A stretch of 64,000 bases of DNA from Conyzicola lurida (GTDB taxonomy: Bacteria; Actinomycetota; Actinomycetes; Actinomycetales; Microbacteriaceae): positions 2,542,001 to 2,606,000 of the forward strand of contig NZ_JACHMJ010000001.1 in NCBI RefSeq assembly GCF_014204935.1, in the 5' to 3' direction. Positions 57,225-64,000 of the stretch are shown one piece after another. Position 1 is the first letter of the stretch; every line of letters begins with the position of its first letter. The position numbers and the translations under genes are program-made. The notes beneath the pieces were generated by a model, which was not told the origin of the DNA, made no database searches, and saw nothing but the letters and a program-made list of their open reading frames with translations.

Positions 57225-57393
57225 GTGCACGGCGCTGAGCGTCGTCGCGCACGCTGAGGTTTGTCGCGGGCGCGCTGAGGTTTGTCGCGCACGCGGTGGC
57301 ACGAACGGGCGCGTCCGCGACAAAGCACCGCGCGCACGCCGTGCACCGCGTACGCCCCCGCACAAACCACCGCGCCGGCGACGACGCTCAGCG
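57225..57393. repeat. Nested inverted and direct repeats between convergent genes
   Basis: CGCTGAGCGTCGTCGC (57233-57248) faces its complement at 57378-57393; GTGCACGGCG (57225-57234) faces CGCCGTGCAC (57337-57346); GCTGAGGTTTGTCGCG occurs twice in direct orientation between them. The whole gap folds strongly and has no gene. Confidence 0.75.
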
Positions 57394-57424
57394 TCGCACA
57401 CCCCGCCCCCGAGACAGGGACGGG

Positions 57425-58963
57425 CTAGGGCAGGATCTCGATCGGGCCGGCGCTCACGGCGGGCGGCTGGATCGAATAGCCCGCCGCTCCCCCGTCGCCC
57501 GCGAAGCTGACCGCGCCGAACAGGCCCTCGGCTCCGCTCAGCTCGTAGGTCGTGCTGCCGTTGGCGACGAGCGAGACCGACGACAGCGCCTCGACCGTGA
57601 GGGTCACGTCGAAGCCGTCGTCGCGCGTGACGGTCACGTCGACCGCGTCGGACCCGGGGTTGTAGAAGTGCAGGCGCGGGTTGGGACCGGCCGAGGTCGT
57701 CACGAGGTCGGAGTCGCCGAGCTCGAGCGAGCTCGACAGCCAGGCGAGGTCGCTCGCGCCGCCCACGGGGTCGGCAGCCGGGTCGATGGCGGATGCCGCG
57801 ACCGTCGACACGCGGACACCGGCGACCACCGGGACATCGGCCTCGACGCGCACGGTGTATCCGCCGTCGACGAGACCGTCCACGGGCAGGTCGTCGACGA
57901 TGCCCGGTTCGAGGTCGACCGAGAACGAGTCGCCGGTGGGGGTGCCGTCGTCGGCGATGACGCTGACCTCCGCGGAGGTCGCCTCGTCGCCGGGAACGAA
58001 CACCCGCACGACGGTGGCGAGGTCGTCGAAGCCGGTCTCGCCGATGCGGGTCGCGAGCTCGGCACTGCCGGCCACGCGCACGCCGGGGATGATCTGGGTC
58101 GTCGAGGGCGCGGCGGCCGCTCCGACGATGTCGACGCCGCCGGCCTCGAGGCCGCGCACGGTGGACTGCTGCAGGTTGGCGACGATCTGGCCGCCGCGGC
58201 TGACCACGTGCACGACGGGCGATGCGACGTCGGGGGCGAAACCGGCGAGCGACAGCACGCGTTGGCCGTGCGGCTGCACGACGATGCCGGTCGCGCCGGG
58301 GGCGGAGACGGCGCCGTTCTCCGAGCTGACCGCGAGCGAGACCGTTGCGACGGTGTCGCTCGGGTTCACGAGCGTGACGAGGGTCGTGCGGCCGACCGAG
58401 GTCGATCCGCCGACGAGCCACGTCTCGGTGGCGACGCCTGCGCAGTCGGTGGTGGCGAGGCCCGCGAAGTCGTCGCCCGAGACGAGCTGCGACTGGGCGG
58501 CGGCGACGAGCACGTCGTCGTCGTTCTCGCTGCCCGCGGGCGAGCTGATGAGACGGGGTGCACCGACCGTGGCCTCGGTGGCGGCGTCGTCGTCGACGGC
58601 CACCGAGGTGACCGTGCCGCCGCTCGCGCCGTACTCGACGAGGGCCGAGCCGACCGCGGACGCGGTGGTGGCGCCCTGGCCGGTCTCATCGCCGAGCCGC
58701 AGCAGCGCCCCGGGGCAGACCAGCTGCTGCGCCGTGGCGACGGGGGTCACGGTGATGGATTCGGGGGCACGGCTGACGGTGGGGATCGGCACGAAGACGG
58801 CGGCGGCGATGGCGGCGGCGGCGACCGCGAGGCCGACCGTCCCGGCGACCACGCGCACGCCCACGATGGCCACGCCGCGGGCGGTGGGCTTGCGCTTCTG
58901 CGACGGCGGGGTGTTCTCGTCCGTCGGGTAGTCGTCGCCGACCGGTTCGATGACGTCAGACAT
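57425..58963 (-). CDS. DUF5719 family membrane-anchored extracellular protein
   Basis: The 512-residue protein has a cytoplasmic tail, one membrane helix (about 30-58) and a long extracellular beta-rich region with several repeating modules rich in Val, Ser and Asp. It ends with a short LP-containing tail. The start MSDVIEPVGDD overlaps the glycosyltransferase stop by 8 nt. Function unknown, but coupling to a wall glycosyltransferase suggests an envelope role. Confidence 0.88.
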   Translation of the reverse strand: MSDVIEPVGDDYPTDENTPPSQKRKPTARGVAIVGVRVVAGTVGLAVAAAAIAAAVFVPIPTVSRAPESITVTPVATAQQLVCPGALLRLGDETGQGATTASAVGSALVEYGASGGTVTSVAVDDDAATEATVGAPRLISSPAGSENDDDVLVAAAQSQLVSGDDFAGLATTDCAGVATETWLVGGSTSVGRTTLVTLVNPSDTVATVSLAVSSENGAVSAPGATGIVVQPHGQRVLSLAGFAPDVASPVVHVVSRGGQIVANLQQSTVRGLEAGGVDIVGAAAAPSTTQIIPGVRVAGSAELATRIGETGFDDLATVVRVFVPGDEATSAEVSVIADDGTPTGDSFSVDLEPGIVDDLPVDGLVDGGYTVRVEADVPVVAGVRVSTVAASAIDPAADPVGGASDLAWLSSSLELGDSDLVTTSAGPNPRLHFYNPGSDAVDVTVTRDDGFDVTLTVEALSSVSLVANGSTTYELSGAEGLFGAVSFAGDGGAAGYSIQPPAVSAGPIEILP

Positions 58964-61799
58964 CGTCGTCCTCCTCGAACGTGTCCGCAGGTTCGTTCGG
59001 GCCGGCGGCGCGCGCACGCGGCCGGCGTCGGGATCCGGTGGGGATGGCGAGCAAGAGGGTGATCAGGAGAACGATGCCCTGCACCAGGATCACGGTCGCG
59101 CCGTAGGGGGTGCCGAGCGGGCCCGGACCCGAGGGCGCGTCGCCGGATTCGAGCGCGGAGTAGCGCCAGAGGAATCCGGTCGTCGTCTCGCCGATCGCGG
59201 TGAGCTCGGCGTTGCCGTCGAGCGCCTCGCCCGCGCGCTTACGGGTGTCCACCTCGGCGCCGCCCGTCGTGGCGTCGGGCGACAGCACGAATCCGATCTG
59301 CAGCTCCTGCAGCTCGGCCGCGGAGTCGAAGCCGCTCTGCGAGGCGAGGTTGCCCGCGAGCACGGCGAGGCGCTCCTGCTCCTCGGTCGGGTCGATTCCG
59401 GTGGAGGCGAGAGTCGACTGCGAGTCGAGGCTGGTGCCTTCGCCGCGGTGCAGCGTCGCCGCGAGGGCGCCGCTCGGTTGCGCGGTCAGTTCGAGGGTGC
59501 CGAGCGTCGGGTCGTTCGCGGCCTCGGCGGAGACGAAGGCCGGCAGCATGCGCCCGGTGCTCGCGTACACGGCGGACGTTCCGGCGATCGGCATGGCGAG
59601 CAGCGGGCCGGCGAGAACGGCGGATGCCGCGGCGACCAGCAGCGCCGGGAACACGACACCGCGGCCGAGGGCCTCGAGCGCGACCACGGCCGAACCGACG
59701 AGCCCGAGCCAGAACAGGCTGAGCCCCGCTCCCGGCCAGACGAGCACGAGCGCCTCGCCCACCGCGGAGACCTGCACGTGGGCGGCCGCGACGGCGGTGG
59801 CGAAGCCGACGAGCGCGATCACCATGGCGGGCACCGAGCGGCGCGAACCGGGGAGGAAGAGCGCGAGCAGGGCCAGCACGGCGAGCGGCGCGAGCAGGGC
59901 GGCGACGATGACGGGGGCGGCCAGCTCGGGCAGGGCGAACGCGGCGGCGATGTCGCTCCAGCCGCTGTAGCCGTTGACCGGGGAGACGAGCGCGAGCTGC
60001 CAGCCCGACTGGGTGCCGGCGACGACGGGCACACCCGGGTCGGCGGCGAGGGCGAGGGGTGTGCCGCGCAGCACCTGCTCGATGGCGAGCGGGGCGAACA
60101 TCACGAGAGCCGGGATGACGATGCCGACGATCCGGTGGATGCTCTTCGGTCGCGCGATCATCAGAGCGAGCCATCCCAGCACGAGCGCGGGAATCAGCGA
60201 CGGTGCGGCGGCGGCGGTCGCGGCGAACAGCAGCGCGGCCCCGGCGCCGGCCGACCAGCTGCGCGGCGCGTTGAGCAGTGTCAGCACGAGCCAGGGCAGC
60301 AGCAGGTGCGCGATGACCGCTCCGAGGTGTCCCCCGTTGAGCGCCGTGAGGAACGGCGGGGCGAGCGCCCAGAGCACGGCGGCGATCGCGGGCGCCCAAG
60401 CGCGCTGGGCGAAGCGGGCGGCGCACCACCACGCGCCGAGAGCGGCGAGCGGCAGCGCGACGGCGTAGAGGACGACGACGCTCAGCGAGGGCGCCCAGAA
60501 GGTGAGCGTGCCGAGGATGGCGACGAGGAAGGCGAACGGGTCGGCGGCGCCGACGAATCCGGCCCCGACCTCGCGCCAGCCGTAGCCGACGTTCGCCCAC
60601 AGTTCGGTGAAGGTGGCACTCAGCGGAGCGAGGCCTCCCCCGCTCACGGCAGCGGCGCCGAGCAACGGGCTGAAGGCGACGGCACCGATCGCGGCGGTGA
60701 GGAGAACCGTCCAGGCGCCGCCGTGGGAGAGGAAGCTGAGCCGGGTCGTGTCGGCGCCGCCGTCCTCCTGGGTTTGCGGCGCGGCGCGGATCGCGTGCTG
60801 GTTGGCCCGCAGCTCGCGCACCTCGCGGGGCGGCAGACGCAGCGGGGCGATCGTGCCCCACCCGAGCGAGCGCGTGCGGCGCAGCCGTGTGCGGGCGGGC
60901 ATCACGCGGGAGGTGAACGCCGCCGCGAAGGCTGCGGAGATTTCCCCGGGAATGAGGCTGGCGCGCTTGCCGACGAGGTGCCAGAGCGAGCGCAGCACGG
61001 CGATCGGCAGCAGCGAGAGCCAGTGCAGCGGCACGGCGACGGCCGGCGCGTAGACGAGGCGGCGGTGCAGCTGGGCCTTGCGGCGCAGGGCGTTGGTGGC
61101 ACGGGCGGTCAGCGCGTCGCGGCCGAACTGCTCGGGCGGCCCCGCGCTGGCGACCGTGGCGGTCGGCACACCGACGACGCGGTGACCGGCCAGGCGCACG
61201 CGCACGCAGAAGTCGAGAGCGGCGTCGGCGCTGGGCAGTGCGGGGTCGAACCCGCCGAGGGCGGTCCAGACCTTCTCGCGCACCAGCATGCCGTTCGCCG
61301 ATACGCCGAGCATGTCGTTGTGACGGTCGTGCTGGGCTTGGTCGAGTTCGCCGGTGACGAGGGAGATCGAGGCACCGAACCGCGTGAGCGTCTCGCCGTA
61401 GGCTTCGATGACGTCGCCGCTGTCCCAGCGCATGAGCTTCGGGCCGGCGACGGCGACCGACGGCGCGATCTCGAGCGCGGCGAGCATGGACGAGAGCGCG
61501 TCGGGCGAGGGGGCGCTGTCGTGGCCGAGAAGCCAGAGCCAGGTGTCGTCGGCGTTCTCGGAACCCGCGACCCTCAGCCCCTCGGCGACGGCCGAGCCGA
61601 AGCTGCGCGCACTGTCGACGCGCACGAAGGTGGTGGGACCGCCGTCGGCGAGCAGCGCGCCCGACGCGTCGGTCGAACCATCGTCGACGAACACGGTGGA
61701 ATCGGGGCGCCGGGTCTGACGGGCGATCGCCGAGAGGGTTCGCGGAAGGAACTCCGCCCCGTTTCGGGCGACCAGTATCGCTGTAACTCTCGCTTGCAT
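58956..61799 (-). CDS. Family 2 glycosyltransferase with long multi-pass C-terminal region
   Basis: The 947-residue protein has an N-terminal GT2 domain (MQARVTAILVARNGAEFLP, VFVDDGSTDASG, a DxD-like DAALDFCVRVRLAGH, about 1-260) and then about 12-14 membrane helices with extracellular loops, ending DTFEEDDDV. It probably transfers an activated sugar to a lipid carrier or wall polymer. Its stop overlaps the DUF5719 start. Located between whiB2 and manB as in related actinobacteria. Confidence 0.9.
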   Translation of the reverse strand: MQARVTAILVARNGAEFLPRTLSAIARQTRRPDSTVFVDDGSTDASGALLADGGPTTFVRVDSARSFGSAVAEGLRVAGSENADDTWLWLLGHDSAPSPDALSSMLAALEIAPSVAVAGPKLMRWDSGDVIEAYGETLTRFGASISLVTGELDQAQHDRHNDMLGVSANGMLVREKVWTALGGFDPALPSADAALDFCVRVRLAGHRVVGVPTATVASAGPPEQFGRDALTARATNALRRKAQLHRRLVYAPAVAVPLHWLSLLPIAVLRSLWHLVGKRASLIPGEISAAFAAAFTSRVMPARTRLRRTRSLGWGTIAPLRLPPREVRELRANQHAIRAAPQTQEDGGADTTRLSFLSHGGAWTVLLTAAIGAVAFSPLLGAAAVSGGGLAPLSATFTELWANVGYGWREVGAGFVGAADPFAFLVAILGTLTFWAPSLSVVVLYAVALPLAALGAWWCAARFAQRAWAPAIAAVLWALAPPFLTALNGGHLGAVIAHLLLPWLVLTLLNAPRSWSAGAGAALLFAATAAAAPSLIPALVLGWLALMIARPKSIHRIVGIVIPALVMFAPLAIEQVLRGTPLALAADPGVPVVAGTQSGWQLALVSPVNGYSGWSDIAAAFALPELAAPVIVAALLAPLAVLALLALFLPGSRRSVPAMVIALVGFATAVAAAHVQVSAVGEALVLVWPGAGLSLFWLGLVGSAVVALEALGRGVVFPALLVAAASAVLAGPLLAMPIAGTSAVYASTGRMLPAFVSAEAANDPTLGTLELTAQPSGALAATLHRGEGTSLDSQSTLASTGIDPTEEQERLAVLAGNLASQSGFDSAAELQELQIGFVLSPDATTGGAEVDTRKRAGEALDGNAELTAIGETTTGFLWRYSALESGDAPSGPGPLGTPYGATVILVQGIVLLITLLLAIPTGSRRRPRARAAGPNEPADTFEEDDDV

Positions 61800-61899
61800 C
61801 GTGGCGAGCCTAGATCGCCCGGGGCGATGCGCGGCACAGACACGCGCCTAAGCACAGCACTCACAGGAAGCGGAGGCTGCCCCAGAGAGAGGGGTAGAG

Positions 61900-61950
61900 C
61901 TGAGTTCTAGCTAGCCCTGAGTTCTAGCTAGCCCTGAGTTCTCGCTAGCT
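61900..61950. repeat. Tandem array of three 17-bp units next to whiB2 stop
   Basis: CTGAGTTCTAGCTAGCC occurs twice exactly, then once with two changes (CTGAGTTCTCGCTAGCT). It ends at the first base before the TAG stop of whiB2 (61951-61953, minus strand). Units contain CTAG twice, a tetranucleotide normally scarce in such genomes. Confidence 0.93.
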
Positions 61951-62268
61951 CTACGCGCGCTTGCGCAGTTTGCGGCGCTCGCGCTCGGAGAGCCCGCCCC
62001 AGATGCCGAACCGCTCGTCGTTCTCGAGGGCGTATTCGAGGCAGTCGGCGCGGACCTCGCACGAGCCGCAGATCTTTTTGGCTTCGCGGGTCGACCCGCC
62101 CTTTTCGGGGAAGAACGCCTCGGGGTCGGTCTGCGCGCAGAGAGAGTCGGTCTGCCAGGCGAGAGGGTTCTCCTCGACGTCGGCCTTGCGGACTCCCGGA
62201 ACGCCGAGACGTACCGGGTCGACGAACCAGTCGTCTGGAACACTGGCGCGATATTCGCTGTTCGCCAT
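61951..62268 (-). CDS. whiB2: WhiB2/WhmD-type iron-sulfur regulator
   Basis: The 105-residue protein has cluster cysteines C44, C67, C70 and C76 (CGSCEVRADC), the GIWGG turn and the basic tail ERERRKLRKRA. WhiB2 is needed for septation in mycobacteria and for sporulation as WhiB in streptomycetes. The N-terminal extension of about 40 residues is typical of this class. It is followed downstream by the 17-bp array. Confidence 0.95.
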   Translation of the reverse strand: MANSEYRASVPDDWFVDPVRLGVPGVRKADVEENPLAWQTDSLCAQTDPEAFFPEKGGSTREAKKICGSCEVRADCLEYALENDERFGIWGGLSERERRKLRKRA

Positions 62269-62383
62269 GTTCTACCCCTTGCCGCTCGACCCGATTGACC
62301 GTAATGCGTTAGAGATAATTACACCGGTGTAGTTCGCCATAGTCAAGTCGGTGATGATAAAACCTTCTACCCCCGTAGGAGGG

Positions 62384-63346
62384 TTACGACGCGCGGCGTG
62401 TTGCTTCCCACGCGCTCGACACCATCTCGTGCAGGCTGTGGCGCATCTCCCAGTCGAGGTCGCGGGCCGCGAGCTCGCCCGCGGCCACGATGCGCGCCGG
62501 GTCGCCCGGGCGGCGTGGCGCGATCTCGGGCTCGAAGTCGATGCCGGTGGCATCCGCGACCGCGCGCATGATGTCCCCCACCGAGCTTCCGTCGCCGCTG
62601 CCGAGGTTGTACGCGGTCTCGACGGGGAGTCCGGCGTCGAGGCGCTTCGCGGCCGCGACGTGCGAGATGGCCAGGTCGGCCACGTGCACGTAGTCGCGCA
62701 CGTTGGTCCCGTCGGGCGTCGGGTAGTCGTTGCCGAAGATCTTCGGCGTCTTGCCGTCGCCGAGGGCACGGAAGACCAGCGGGAACAGGTTGTGCGGGCT
62801 GGTGTCGTACAGCTCGGGCGTGCCGGAGCCGACGACGTTGAAGTAGCGCAGGCTCGTGTGGCGGAGGCCGACGGCGACACCCTGGTCGCGCAGCAGCCAC
62901 TCGCCGACGAGCTTCGACTCGCCGTAGGGCGACTGCGGGCTCTTCGGGGTGTCCTCCGTCACGAGCTCGGTGGGGGGCGTGCCGTAGACGGCGGCGCTCG
63001 AGGAGAAGACGATGCGGTCGACGCCCTTCTCGGCCATCGCCGCCAGCAGCACGGCGGTGCCGGTGACGTTCTGCTCGTAGGTGTGCAGCGGGCGCTGCAC
63101 GCTGACCCCGGCGTACTTGTAGCCGGCAACGTGGATGACGCCCGTGACGTTGTGCTCCTCGATGGTCTTCAGCAGCAGTTCGCCGTCGAGGATCGAGCCG
63201 AGCACGAACGGTACGCCGGCCGGCACGAACTCGCGGAACCCGCTCGAGAGATCGTCGATCACGACCGGTGCGAGACCCGCGTCAGCGAGTGCCCTCACGA
63301 CGTGCGACCCGATATATCCTGCTCCACCCGTTACCAGCCATGTCAT
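62384..63346 (-). CDS. galE: UDP-glucose 4-epimerase
   Basis: The 320-residue SDR enzyme has the NAD motif VTGGAGYIGSHV, catalytic S117 and Y141xxxK145 (SPYGESK), and the substrate loop RYFNVVGSG. It interconverts UDP-glucose and UDP-galactose for wall and exopolysaccharide synthesis. GAGG precedes the ATG at 63346. A longer frame upstream belongs to the neighbouring small gene's shadow. Confidence 0.95.
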   Translation of the reverse strand: MTWLVTGGAGYIGSHVVRALADAGLAPVVIDDLSSGFREFVPAGVPFVLGSILDGELLLKTIEEHNVTGVIHVAGYKYAGVSVQRPLHTYEQNVTGTAVLLAAMAEKGVDRIVFSSSAAVYGTPPTELVTEDTPKSPQSPYGESKLVGEWLLRDQGVAVGLRHTSLRYFNVVGSGTPELYDTSPHNLFPLVFRALGDGKTPKIFGNDYPTPDGTNVRDYVHVADLAISHVAAAKRLDAGLPVETAYNLGSGDGSSVGDIMRAVADATGIDFEPEIAPRRPGDPARIVAAGELAARDLDWEMRHSLHEMVSSAWEATRRAS

Positions 63347-63356
63347 ACCTCTAACG

Positions 63357-63578
63357 CTAGCGCGCCGCGGAGTGCCGGAAACGCGCCCCCTTCTTCGATA
63401 CCGAAGACGCGGAGCGCCGGGATCCCGCAGCCGCCACGGATCGCGGGCGGCGGGGGTTACGGACTCCTTCGGAGCCGTAAGTCGGCACCCGGCGGTACCC
63501 GTCGCGCACGACGGAGACCACGGATGCCACGATCGCCACGAGGGCGATGGCACTGAGGACAACCAATGAAATAGCCAT
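63357..63578 (-). CDS. Small membrane protein of unknown function
   Basis: The 73-residue protein has one N-terminal membrane helix (AISLVVLSAIALVAIVASVV) and a basic, probably cytoplasmic tail rich in Arg and Ser. It is directly upstream of galE with a 10-bp gap. Plausible because the hydrophobic start and spacing fit, but no family is recognised. Confidence 0.55.
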   Translation of the reverse strand: MAISLVVLSAIALVAIVASVVSVVRDGYRRVPTYGSEGVRNPRRPRSVAAAGSRRSASSVSKKGARFRHSAAR

Positions 63579-63628
63579 GGCAGTAAATCTATGATTGGTG
63601 GTATGACGCCAACAGTGGCAGAATCGAC

Positions 63629-63646
63629 AGTAATCGGTTCATTACT
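63629..63646. promoter_or_regulatory. Candidate operator upstream of the GlxA-type gene
   Basis: AGTAAT-CGGTTC-ATTACT, a perfect 6-bp inverted repeat 15 bp before the ATG. Confidence 0.45.
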
Positions 63647-63661
63647 GCCAAGCGAGGTCCC

Positions 63662-64000
63662 ATGCTGAAGAAGATCGTCCTGCTCGCCATCCCGGGCGTC
63701 GCCCCCTTCGAGTTCGGCGTCGTCTGCGAGGTGTTCGGCATCGACCGCAGCGCGATGGGCGGCCCGAAGTTCGACTTCACGATCGCGACCGCCGACCCCG
63801 GCCCCGTGCGCACCAGTCTCGGCTACGACATGGTGATCAGTTCCGACCTCTCCGTCGCGGCCGACGCCGACCTGATCGCCGTCTCCGCGCACCGCTTCGA
63901 CGACATCGACGAGCGCTTCCTCGAGGTGATCCGGGCCGCGGAGGCCCGGGGCGCCTGGGTGCTCAGCCTCTGCAGCGGGGCGTTCGTGCTGGCCCAGGCC
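63662..64000 (+). CDS. GlxA-family regulator (DJ-1/PfpI N-terminal domain), partial
   Basis: The 113 visible residues (MLKKIVLLAIPGVAPFEFGVVCEVFGI ... WVLSLCSGAFVLAQA, shown in part) form the DJ-1/PfpI-like domain, with the nucleophile-elbow-like LCSGAF, that precedes an AraC-type HTH in GlxA regulators. The HTH would lie beyond the window edge. Such regulators often control amine or aldehyde metabolism. Confidence 0.85.
   Translation, partial: MLKKIVLLAIPGVAPFEFGVVCEVFGIDRSAMGGPKFDFTIATADPGPVRTSLGYDMVISSDLSVAADADLIAVSAHRFDDIDERFLEVIRAAEARGAWVLSLCSGAFVLAQA

Noticed and set aside
58950-61910. 986-residue plus-strand frame over the glycosyltransferase
   Set aside because: Antisense to an intact GT2/membrane protein; low-complexity Gly/Arg/Glu composition.
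61900-61950. Tandem repeats as a CRISPR array
   Set aside because: Units are 17 bp, contiguous and without spacers; no cas genes.

Overview
The window is high-GC DNA from an actinobacterium, most likely a member of the Microbacteriaceae (Micrococcales). I infer this from gene content and order only. It carries mtrA-mtrB-lpqB-comF-hpf-secA in one run, whiB1 near a PdtaS-type kinase, and the block whiB2 / glycosyltransferase / DUF5719 / zincin-like / DUF3499 / manB. Many starts are GTG or TTG, stop and start codons often overlap (ATGA, GTGA, TGATG), and several genes look leaderless. No phage, integrase, transposase, CRISPR array or rRNA was seen. One tRNA, tRNA-Lys(CTT), is present.

Layout. 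1-4.3 kb: a beta-glucoside operon (PTS IIBCA, 6-phospho-beta-glucosidase, BglG-type antiterminator) behind a readable RAT antiterminator/terminator switch. 4.3-5.8 kb: two secreted cell-wall type proteins. 5.9-9.4 kb: a two-component pair, a PadR/HAAS pair and an XRE/DUF2975 pair. 9.4-11.1 kb: a GH13 alpha-glucosidase. 11.2-16.2 kb: an iron-siderophore ABC importer divergent from a GNAT-like/C39-like peptidase fusion, with an IdeR/DtxR-type box between them. 16.2-20.2 kb: a hydrolase and an MMPL exporter with its TetR regulator. 20.3-27.8 kb: core genes (DUF808, tRNA-Lys, two peroxiredoxins, whiB1, a tandem pair of paralogous membrane proteins, pdtaS, a GNAT). 27.9-30.3 kb: TetR, then CpaE-like and CpaB/SAF-like proteins.

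30.3-34.6 kb is the accessory region. It is richer in A+T in places and holds unfamiliar genes: a membrane protein, a zinc-ribbon/coiled-coil protein, a 59-residue membrane peptide followed closely by a small CHAT/caspase-like putative protease, and two small orphans. It sits between the SAF gene and an excisionase-type HTH gene, which I would expect to be neighbours in relatives. Both edges carry the 12-mer GTTATCCACAGG, which contains a consensus DnaA box. This block is the best candidate for an undescribed system.

34.6-45 kb: HTH gene, Rv3235-type gene, secA, hpf, comF, lpqB, mtrB, mtrA. 45.1-50.9 kb: a tightly overlapped membrane/MoxR/DUF58 operon ending in a small protein like EF-Tu domain 2. 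51.1-53.1 kb: furA-katA with a dyad operator. 53.2-55 kb: divergent SpoIIM and RDD genes that belong functionally with the MoxR-DUF58 set. 55-62.3 kb: manB to whiB2. 62.4-64 kb: galE, a small membrane protein, and the start of a GlxA-type regulator cut by the window edge.

Two families of dispersed palindromic repeats (three copies of a 23-24 bp element and two copies of a long hairpin) lie between genes. A 3 x 17 bp tandem array abuts the whiB2 stop codon.
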